NCBI GenBank assembly: GCA_035943635.1
Contig: DASZBX010000106.1
Coordinates: 62,001-126,000, forward strand
DNA: 64,000 bases
Direction of reading: 5' to 3'
Origin: DASZBX01 sp035943635
GTDB taxonomy: Bacteria; Actinomycetota; Actinomycetes; Streptomycetales; Catenulisporaceae
Positions 37,101 through 45,300 of the stretch are shown here, piece after piece. The first letter of the stretch is position 1. The number at the start of each line of letters is the position of its first letter. The notes under the pieces are model-generated. The model did not search any database and had not been told where the DNA came from. It saw only the letters and a list, made by a program, of their open reading frames with translations. A program made the position numbers and the translations under genes.

Positions 37101-39376
37101 ACCTGCTGCGCCGGGTGCGCGAAGGCGTGCGCGAGGCCTACGAGCACCAGAGCGCCCCGTTCGAGCTCCTGGTCGAACGGCTCAACCCGGAACGCCGGCT
37201 GGACCACACCCCGGTGTTCGACGTGATCCTGAACTACCAGGACGAGTCCCAGGCCCGCCTGGCCATCGGCGACGCGGCGGTCCGGTTCCAGGACCAGCAC
37301 CTGGACGTGCGGGCCAAGTTCGCCCTGCACTTCTACGTGTTCGCCGACGCCGGCGCGGTCAAGATCGACCTGGCCTACCGGCCGGACCTGTTCAGCGCCG
37401 ACCGGGCCCGCACCATCCTGGCCCAGCTCGACGCGCTGCTGGCCCAGTCCACCAAGGCCCCGGACCAGCCGGCCGCCGCCTACTCGCTCGCCCTGGGCAC
37501 CGGCGCCGACCTGAGCCGGCCGATCGCGCGCCCGTTGCTGCCGACCGTGCCGGACCTGGTCCTCGGCCAGGCCGAACGCCGGCCCGCGGCCCCGGCCGTG
37601 GTGCAGGGCAGCGCCGTGCTCGACTACGGCGACCTGGCCGACCGCGTCCAGGCCCTGGCCCGGCAGCTGGTCGCCGGCGGCGCCCGGCCCCGGGACGTGG
37701 TCGCGGTCACCGGGCCGCGCGGGATCGGGTTCACCGTGGCCCTGCTCGCCGTGCTGCGCAGCGGCGCGACCGTGTTCCCGCTGGACCCGGCCCTGCCGCG
37801 CGGCCGCCGGGACCACCTGCTGGCGATCGGCCGCCCGGTCCGCGCGGTGATCGTGCAGGGCGACGGGACGCAGGCCCCGGACGGCGCCGGCCCGGACGCC
37901 CTGGATCCCGCGCTGCCGGCCGACCGGATCGACGCGCGCACCGGCCGCCTGCTCGGCCCGGGGCTGCCGAGCACCGTCGACCTGCCGCCGATCGACGACG
38001 CGAACCCGGCCTACCTGTTCTTCACCTCCGGCACCACCGGCGCGCCGCGCGGCGTGCTCGGCCGGCACAGCGGGCTGAGCCACTTCCTGACCTGGCAGCG
38101 CGACACCTTCGGGATCACGCCGCAGGACCGGTGCGCCCAGACCACCAGCGCCTCGTTCGACGTGATGCTGCGCGACACGCTGCTGGCCCTGGTCTCCGGC
38201 GGCACCGTGGTGGTGCCCGAACCGGCCGACGAGAGCGGCGGCCGGGCCCTGTTCGACTGGCTCGAACGCCAGCGGGTCACCGTGCTGCACGCCGTGCCCA
38301 CGGTGTTCCAGTCCTGGCTGCTGGACGCCGCCCCCGGGATCCGGCTGGCCGCGCTGCGCTGGCTGTTCTGCGCCGGCGAACCGCTCAAGGCGGCCCTGAT
38401 CGAGGAGTTCCGCGGAGCGTTCCCGGACAGCGCGGAGATCGTCAACCTCTACGGGCCGACCGAGACCACCCTGGCCAAGTTCGCCTACCAGGTGCCGCAC
38501 GGACCCCTGCCGGCCGCGCTCCCGGTCGGCCGGCCCCTGCCGCAGACCCAGGTCCTGGTCCTGCGCGACGGCGTGCCGTGCGGTGTCGGCGAACCCGGCG
38601 AGATCGTCATCCGCACCCCCATGCGCACCTTCGGCTACCTGGACGACGCCGACGCGACCAACGCCGGTTTCATCCCCAACCCGGACCGCGACGACCCGGA
38701 CGACCTGCTCTACCGCACCGGGGACCTCGGCCGGCTGCGGCCGGACGGCCTGCTGGAGGTGCTCGGCCGCCGCGACCACCAGGTCAAGATCAGCGGCGTG
38801 CGGATCCAGCCGGCCGAGGTCGAACGCGCCCTGCTGGGGCACCCGGACGTGGCCGCATGCCTGGTCCGGGCGTTCACCGACCCGCGCGGCGAGGCGCACC
38901 TGGCCGCGTACGTGGTGGCCGGGCCGGACGATCCGGCGCTGGCCGGACGGCTGCGCTCGTTCCTGTCCGAGCGGCTGCCCCGGGCGATGGTGCCCAGCCA
39001 CTACGTCCCGCTGGACCGGATCCCGACCACGCCCAACGGCAAACCGGACTACGCCGCGCTGCCGGTGCCCGGCCTCGGCCGGGCCAGCGCGCCCGCGCCG
39101 GCCGAACTGCCGTCCACCGACGCGCAGCGGGTCATCGCCGGCCTGTGGTCCGAGGTGCTCGGCTGCGCCACCCCCGGCGTCCACGACAACTTCTTCGAGC
39201 TCGGCGGCACCTCGCTGCGCCTGCTGCGCCTGCACAGCCTGCTCGACCACCGCTTCCCCGCACACATCCGGGTCGCCCAGCTGTTCGCCCATCCGACCGT
39301 GGTCGGCCAGGCCGCACTGGTCGAGACGGCGCCGGACGGCGCCGAGACTCGTCAGGAGACCGAAGTTGTATTCTGA
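31112..39376 (+). CDS. Nonribosomal peptide synthetase, A-T-C-A-T-C-A-T
   Basis: 2754 residues, cytosolic, three modules. A1 (about 28-525; YCLYTSGSTGRPKG at 171), T1 Ser561 (LGGDSLKAV), C (HHIVIDG at 743), A2 (YCIYTSGSTGVPNG at 1213), T2 Ser1616 (VGGNSLSAL), C (HHLAADG at 1812), A3 (YLFFTSGTTGAPRG at 2301), T3 Ser2701 (LGGTSLRLL). No epimerisation or thioesterase domain. By eye alignment to GrsA the pocket residues are A1 DIAQLALIYK (some glycine-type likeness), A2 DVWHVSYIDK (serine-type), A3 DVRHFALLAK (unassigned; H, L, L positions as in hydroxyphenylglycine codes). The missing leading C domain marks it as the loading synthetase; it hands its tripeptide to the KS of the next protein. Confidence 0.93.
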   Translation: MSQTTRELRAAAGADQPGAGAPAPSIPQLVEARARAHPDRVAVVHGDEHLTYAELVRRVRALAAVLREDYGVGRGVRVPLLLRRNVDMSVAILAVLSAGGVCVPLDPGHPENRLQYMLDHCGADLVVADVDVAPALAEGRRVADLRRADVDARAADSNPAPVDCADDQVVYCLYTSGSTGRPKGVLLKQGGIRNVLAWARDFWQVGPGDGFLQKATFTFDISIAEQFLPLTTGARLIVTAPGTERSPAAIREAIVRHAATIVQFTPSGLATYLAVAGRDPLPGVSRCLAAGEPLKPALRDTFFAAVDGCTLTNLYGPTENTIYATASDVPRTGPITVGYPLPGTTLDILDEQGQRCADGQVGEVFIGGVGVSHGYLGLPELTAERYLDDAFRPGARTFRSGDLGVLLPSGELDVRGRRDYQVKIRGFRVELGEIESALAALDGVRDAVVVDVEADPDGRRELVAYWIGAGDARSLAEGLRRTLPGYMVPSRFIRMEQFPLTSTGKVQRAELPSPDLGFDPVSSYVAPQDALGAGVCAILQESLGTGRVGLADRFIDLGGDSLKAVRVTMLVQSRLGRTLEIEALLRNDTVGDLIGRLADAAAETSGGPQPGPAAEWHPLASGQLGLWQLEQAGIPHPAYTEPVVFDVSGPLDAYALRRAVHALVARHEILRTGIDQVGDHAMQRVEPEVELDWRHEVLADPAQIDRRLAEFVALDFDLAAGKVLRGILFERSAQEHVFALALHHIVIDGWSLSILIDELITAYNAYRDHGEPAFAPLPVQFKDYARWQQERLQSESSAQARAYWSARLDGVERLQLPADRPHPATRTYRGETIRTTLPATALDALKTLCHAERSTVYAGLCAAVRVLFYRYTGQRDFTLGTSAVIRSAPGLENQLGYYVNTLALRDEVADGASFRSVLQATQSTLLDAMRHAEYPFNHVVSDLGRPTDSDRNPLFDVMVMVDPGWGDPAVALAGAQLARRDAPNAHSKMDLTLFFKESEAGLQITAEYSTDVFDTDRIERMLDHIGTLLSSAAADPRASVDTLEVLPAGERDLVLAGFNATDHDYELETTVHALFEQQARLTPQRVATVDEHRSLTYADLDARADALAWLLRDDHGVKAGDLVALYLDRSVHSIVAILGVLKAGGAYLPINRKDPAERIAAVLADSESRVLLTDDPQAAAAIAGDLAVIDVADPRPARTDPPPPSSGAGDPAYCIYTSGSTGVPNGVLIEHRSLINRLRWMIDDLGLGEDDVFLHKTPYVFDVSVWELLVPGILGARQVMLRPGGEGDPAAIRSAIDRHAVTVVHFVPSMLDQYLAGTDTDDDTDADAAPGGFGPVRHCVCSGEALGDALAARFHAAVTGTSTRLHNYYGPTEASIDVTALDVEPGRPVTIGRPVANTRIYVLDPAGRPSPIGVDGELCIGGVQVARGYRNRPELTGQRFVADPFRPGGRMYRTGDLARWQPDGQIAYQGRRDHQVKLRGFRIEPGEIEKALRGEPGVDAAVVLLRKSDTGVEYLCAYVAGPDVPDPDRLRAAARSRLPEYMVPSQYVALDALPVTGNGKADRKALLKLGPHHTCGQAQVAPRTDDERRLLEIWLTLLPETGAGVTDDFFTVGGNSLSALQLSSRIAREFGLPFGLARVFAHRTVADQAIALSQVPRPEPGAQERRPLRRGPGARHALSYAQERMWFLHMLEPTSSAYHISLFAKLTGALDPDALRGAVGDLVERHEMLRTTFAGDSSGVYQTVRSDLPLPFELRDLGPLAGDEPATEAEDRLGRAARAAVDRPFALADEPPLRVVLLRTGADEHHLLIVVHHLAADGWSMRLLLDELSASYTRRRPPAGPGADRPEPPRPLAVQYVDYSDSLRDPANQAAIDADIAYWTERLAGFPTLTLPTDVPATATPATGRIDAANDGLTSVDLAPATARGLRDLATATDSTPFEIVLTALNLLLSRLADQQDVVIGFPVTNRQSVELEPIIGLFLNTLALRTDLTGAPTFADLLRRVREGVREAYEHQSAPFELLVERLNPERRLDHTPVFDVILNYQDESQARLAIGDAAVRFQDQHLDVRAKFALHFYVFADAGAVKIDLAYRPDLFSADRARTILAQLDALLAQSTKAPDQPAAAYSLALGTGADLSRPIARPLLPTVPDLVLGQAERRPAAPAVVQGSAVLDYGDLADRVQALARQLVAGGARPRDVVAVTGPRGIGFTVALLAVLRSGATVFPLDPALPRGRRDHLLAIGRPVRAVIVQGDGTQAPDGAGPDALDPALPADRIDARTGRLLGPGLPSTVDLPPIDDANPAYLFFTSGTTGAPRGVLGRHSGLSHFLTWQRDTFGITPQDRCAQTTSASFDVMLRDTLLALVSGGTVVVPEPADESGGRALFDWLERQRVTVLHAVPTVFQSWLLDAAPGIRLAALRWLFCAGEPLKAALIEEFRGAFPDSAEIVNLYGPTETTLAKFAYQVPHGPLPAALPVGRPLPQTQVLVLRDGVPCGVGEPGEIVIRTPMRTFGYLDDADATNAGFIPNPDRDDPDDLLYRTGDLGRLRPDGLLEVLGRRDHQVKISGVRIQPAEVERALLGHPDVAACLVRAFTDPRGEAHLAAYVVAGPDDPALAGRLRSFLSERLPRAMVPSHYVPLDRIPTTPNGKPDYAALPVPGLGRASAPAPAELPSTDAQRVIAGLWSEVLGCATPGVHDNFFELGGTSLRLLRLHSLLDHRFPAHIRVAQLFAHPTVVGQAALVETAPDGAETRQETEVVF
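39354..39368 (+). promoter_or_regulatory. Ribosome-binding site fixing a TTG start
   Basis: AGGAG at 39354-39358, 7 bases before TTG at 39366. No ATG or GTG is available before the KS domain, and the start overlaps the end of the preceding NRPS gene by 11 bases. Confidence 0.75.
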
Positions 39377-42300
39377 ATCCGCCGCCGCGGGCGACATCGC
39401 GGTCATCGGCATCGCCGTCCGCTTCCCCGAGGCCGACGACCTCGGCCAGTTCCTGGCCAACCTGCGCTCGGGCCGCGACAGCGTCCGCGAACTGTCCACC
39501 GAACGCAAGTGGCGCACCTCGCTCCCGCTGGAGGACGCCTACCAGCTGCTCGGCTACATCGAGGACATCGACAGCTTCGACCACGCGTTCTTCGGCGTGG
39601 CCAAGGCCGAGGCCGACACCATGGCCCCGCACCACCGGATGCTGTTGCAGACCTCCTACCAGGCAGTGGAGAACGCCGGCTACAGCCACGCGGCGCTGCG
39701 CGGCCTGCGCGGCTCGGTCTACATCGCCGACACCAAGGTCCTCTACGACGAACTGGCCGCCGGCTTCGACCCGACCATGGTGATGGGCAGCCACGCCTCG
39801 GCCACGGCCGGCCGGCTCTCGCGCTTCTTCGGCCTGCGCGGCCCGGCCGCGATGATCGACACCGCGTGCTCCTCCGCGCTGGTCGCCGCGCACATGGCCG
39901 TCAACGACCTGATCACCGGGGACGCACAGCTGGCCCTGGTCGGCTGCGCCAGTCTGAACCTGTTCGCCGACCGGCTCACCGGCGAACCGGACATCGGCAT
40001 CCGCTCGGCCGACGGCAAGACCCGCTGCTTCTCGGCCGACGCCGCGGGCACCGGCTCCGGCGAGGCGGTCGCCACCCTCGTGCTCAAGCGCCTGGACGAC
40101 GCGCGGCGCGACGGCGACCACGTGCACGCGGTGATCAAGTCGGTGGCCGTGAACCACGTCGGCGGCCGGTCGAGCACGCTGACCGCCCCGGACTCCGAGG
40201 CCGAGGCCGAGGTGATCGAACACGCCTGGGCCAAGGCCGGGATCGACCCGCGCACCGTCACCTACATCGAGGCGCACGGCACCGCGACCCGGCTCGGCGA
40301 CCCGATCGAGATCGAGGCGATCGACACCGCGTTCGCCCGGCACACCGGGGACCGGCACTTCTGCGCGCTGTCCTCGGCCAAGAGCAACCTGGGCCACACC
40401 TGGAGCGCCTCCGGCCTGGTCGGCCTGGTCAAAGCGGTGCTCTCGCTGCAACACCACGAGCTGTACCCCAACCTGCACAGCGCGCAGCTCAGCCCCCTGA
40501 TCGACTTCGAGAACTCCGCCACGGTGGTCACCCGGGAGCTGACCGCGTGGGACCCGGACTCCGGGGTGCGCCGGGCCGGCGTCAGCTCCTTCGGCGTCAT
40601 GGGCACCAACGCGCACGCGGTCCTGGAAGAGGCCCCGCCGCGCGACCCCGCGCCCGACTCGGCGCCCGGGTACTGGCTGCCGGTGTCGGCCAAGAGCCCC
40701 GGATCGCTCGCGGCGAACGTCGCGGCGCTGCGGGACTGGATCGAGGAGCACCCGGACCTGTCGCTCGCCGACGTGCAGCGCACCCTGGTCGACGGCCGGA
40801 CCCACTACCCGCACCGCTTCTGCGCAGCCGCCTACGACCTGGACGAACTGCGCGCGGCGCTGGACCACGCGGTGAACGCCACGTCGGGCATCCCGGCCCT
40901 CGGCGCCGGGACCGACCCGGGCGTGACCGTCCTGGTCGTGTCCGGCGACGGCGCCGCGTCCGGCGAACTGACCGACGCGCTGCGCGCCGAGCACCCGCGC
41001 TTCGACGAGCTGTACCGCCAGGGCGAGCAGGCCGCCCACGACCCGGCCGACCCGCGGGCGGCGCAGTTCGCCTTCCAGTACGCGTTCATCGGCCTGCTGC
41101 GGCAGATCGGACTCACCTTCGCGCACGTGGTCGGCGAGGGGACCGGCAAGCTCGTCGTGGACGCCGAATACGGCCGGCTGCCGCTGGACGAGGCCGTCCG
41201 CCGGGCCTGCGCCGAGCCGGCCGAGGACCGTTCCGGCGACTTCGCCGCGCGGGTGGACCGGCTGCTCGGCCGGTTCGAGGGGCAGCGGGTGCGGTTCGTC
41301 GAGGCCGGCCCGCTGGCCGCGGTGACCCGCGCGATCGCCGAGCGCGCCCTGCCCGGGCACCGCGCGCTGGCCCCGGCCGACCAGGACGACGGCCTCGCCC
41401 ACCTGCTGCGCGGCCTGTATCTGGACGGCGCCGACTGGACCTGGGCCGAGACCGCGGGTCCGGGCCGCCGGATCGAACTGCCGTCCTACCAGTTCGAACG
41501 GACCCGCTGCTGGCTGTCGGACGTGCGCACCGCCACGCCGTCGGCCCCGGCCCGGCCCGCGGACGGCGACCGGTCGCCCGCCGGGCAGGCCGGAGGCGGA
41601 CCCGTCGACACCCTGAGCGCGGTCGTCGCCGTGTACGCGGCGGTGCTCGGCGTCGACACGGTCCCCGAGGACGACTCCTACTTCTCCCTCGGCGGCGACT
41701 CGATCAGCGGCCTGGACGTGGTCGACCGGCTCAACGGCCGGTTCGGCACCGATCTCGACATCATCTCGCTGATCGACAACGAGACCCCGCGCGACCTGGC
41801 CGCGTACATCGACTCGCTCCGGCCCGCCGGACCCGAGCCGACCCCCGCCACGGTCCCGGCCGTCACCGCGACCGCTACCGCGCCCGCCGCCGCTTCGACC
41901 GCCGAGCCGGTCACCGATCCCGCACCGTTCCCCGCGTCCGCGGCCCAGCTGCAGATCTGGCTGGCCGCGCAGTTCGAGGGCGGCTCGGTCGCGTTCAACC
42001 TCACCCGCTCCTTCCGCCTCGACAGCCCGGCCGACCCGGCCGCGCTGCAGGCGGCCGTCACCGCCCTGACCACCCGGCACGAGGCGCTGCGGGCCCGGTT
42101 CACCTTCCAGGACGGGCAGCTGCGGCAGAGCATCGCGCCCGCCGGGCAGCTCACCGCGCAGATCGAGACGATCGACCTGGACCGGCCCGCACCCGACGAG
42201 GCGGCGCTGGCCCTGATCTCCCGGCCGTTCGCCGCCCAGCCGTTCGACCTCGAGACCGGCCCGCTGCTGCGGGCCCAGCTGGTCCGGTTCCACGGCGACC

Positions 42301-45300
42301 AGGCCATGCTGACCGTCAGCACCCATCACATCGTCGCCGACGGCTGGTCGCTGGAGATCCTGGTGCGCGACCTGGCCGCGCTCTACGCGGCCCAGGTCCA
42401 GCCGGCCACCGCCCCTCCGGCGCCGCTCGCGCTCGGCTACCGCGCCTTCCAGCTCCAGCAGCAGCCCGCCGCCGACCGGCGGGCCGGTGCGGAACAGTAC
42501 TGGCTGGAGCGCTTCGCCGACGCCCCCGGCCGACTGGACCTGCCCACCCGGCCGGACGGCGCCGAGACCGCGTTCCGCGGCAGCTACCGCACCTACGGCC
42601 TGCCCGGGCCGCTGTGGGCCCGGCTCAAGCAGTTCAGCCGGGACGAGGGCGGCACCGCGTTCGGGTCCCTGCTCAGCGTGTTCGCCGCGCTGTTCGCCCC
42701 CTACGCCGAGCAGGGCGACCTGGTCCTGGGCACCTCGCTGGCCGGCCGCACCACGCAGCACAGCGACCAGGTGGTCGGCATGCTGGTGCGCACGATCCCG
42801 ATCCGGGTGGCGGCCACTCCCGACACCTCCCTGCGCGGGCTGTACGCCGGCGTCCGGTCCGCGCTGCGCGACGGCATGGCGAACCTCGCCTACCCCTACG
42901 AGGAACTGGTCCAGGAACTGCGCCGCCGCTCGGTCACCCCGGCCTCGGACCTGTTCGACGTCCTGATCGAGTTCGAGCAGTTCGGCGGGATCAGCCACGA
43001 TCCGTTCGAGCCGATGGCCCGCGCCGGCGTGGCGGTCACCCCGGTCGAGGTCACCCTCGAGACCAGCGTGTTCCCGCTCAACATCATGCTCTCCGAGCAG
43101 CCGGACGGCCTGGCCGCGGTCATCCGCTTCGACACCCGGCTGTTCGACGAGCCGACCGTCGACCGGCTCTGGGCCGCCTTCACCGACCTGACCGACATCC
43201 TGCTGGCCGCCCCGGGCGAGCCGATGGGCGCCCTGCCGCTGCTGGGCCCGGCCGAACAGGAGCGGCTGCGCACCCACGGGCACCGCGACCTGGAGTTCGA
43301 CCGGACCGCGACCGTGCAGCACGCGATCGAACGCCACGCGGCCGAACGGCCCGACCGGGTCTGCCTGTCCGGACTCGACGGCGAGCGCACCTACCGGCAG
43401 CTGAACGCCCGCGCCAACCAGCTCGCCCGGCACCTGCGCGAGCACTGCGGCGTGCAGCCCGGCGACCTGGTCGCGCTGGTGATGGACCGCTCGGTGCTGA
43501 CCGTGGAGACCATCCTCGCGGTCTGGAAGTGCGGCGCCGCGTACCTGCCGGTCGACCCGAACCACCCGGCCGCCTTCGTCCGGCGGATGCTGGACTCCGC
43601 CGCGCCCCGGGCCGTCGCGTTCGACCCCCGGCAGGCCCCGGCCGGACTGGTCGACGACCTCGGTCCGGACCTCGCCAGCCTCGCGATCACCGCGCAGACC
43701 GCCGCCGACGAACCCGACCACGACCTCGGCGGCCGCCCGCCCGCGCCGGACGCGCTCGCCTACGTGATCTTCACCTCGGGATCCACCGGCGAGCCGAAGG
43801 GCGCGATGGTCGAACACCTGGGCATGCTCAACCACCTGCACGCGAAGATCACCGACCTCGCCCTGACCGAGCACAGCACCGTCGCGCAGAACGCCTCGAA
43901 CAGCTTCGACATCTCCGTCTGGCAGATGTTCGCCGCCCTGGTCGTCGGCGGACACACGGTCGTCTACGAGCAGCCGCTCCAGCTCGACCCGGTCCGCTTC
44001 GCCGGCCGGCTGGCCCAGGACCGGGTCACCGTGCTCGAAGTCGTCCCGTCCTACCTGGACGCCCTGCTCGAAGCCTGGCGCAGCCTGGACCGCCCGGTGC
44101 GCCTGGACGCCCTGGAGTACCTGATGGTGACCGGCGAGGCGGTGCACCCGCGCACGATCGAACGCTGGTTCGACGCGTACCCGGGCGTCCCGGTGGTCAA
44201 CGCCTACGGCCCGACCGAGGCGTCCGACGACGTCACCCACCACATCATGACCGAACCGGTCCGCACCCCGACCGTGCCGCTGGGCCTGCCGATCCCGAAC
44301 ACCTTCGTCTACCTGCTCGACGAGTACTCCCGGGTCGTGCCGCCCGGGGCCCGGGGCGAGATCTGCGTGTCCGGCATCTGCGTCGGCCGCGGCTACCTCA
44401 ACGCCCCCGACCAGACCCGCCGGGTGTTCACCACCGACCCGTTCGACCCGGCCCGCCGGATGTACCGGACCGGGGACACCGGCCGGTGGAACCCCGACGG
44501 CACCCTGCAGTACCTCGGCCGCTCCGACGCCCAGGTCAAGGTCCGCGGCTTCCGGGTCGACCTCGGCGAGATCGAGCGCCGGGTGCTCCAGGCCCCCGGC
44601 GTGGAGGCCGCCGCGGTGGTCGTGCCCGAGGGGGCCAAGGACCGGTTGTGCGCCTACGTGGTCCTGGCCGGCGCCGGCTCGGCCGACGCGGTCCGCGCCC
44701 ACCTGGCCGAGGACCTGCCCGACTTCATGGTCCCGTCCGACCTGGTCGACCTGCCCGAACTGCCGCTGACCACCAACGGCAAGATCGACCGGGTCGCCCT
44801 GCGCCGGCGCGGCGCCCCCGCCCGGGCCGCGGCCGCCGCGGACGACGACCCGCCGGCCTCGCTCTCCGAGCAGGTGGTGTGGCAGGTCTGGGAGGACGTG
44901 CTCGGCCAGCCGGTCTCCCGGCACGACCGCTTCTTCGACGTCGGCGGCAACTCGCTGCGCGCGATCCAGGTGCTCTCCCGGCTGCGGGTGCGCCTGGGCG
45001 CCGAACTGCGGCTGGAGCAGCTGTTCACCCGGCCGACCGTGGCCGCCCTGGCCGCCCTGGTCTCGGACGCCGCCGGCGCGGGCGAACAGGCCCTGCCCAG
45101 CCTCGGCGGTCCCGGCCGGTACGAACTCGCCCCGACCCAGCACCTGCTGATCCGGGTCGAACAGGTCGCCTCGCAACGCGACGCGTTCAACCGCAACGAC
45201 CGCTACGAAGTCCACGGCCCGCTCGACCCGGACCTGCTCCAGCGCAGCTTCGCCGCGGTCGCCCAGCGCCATGAGACCCTGCGCACCACCTTCGAAACCC

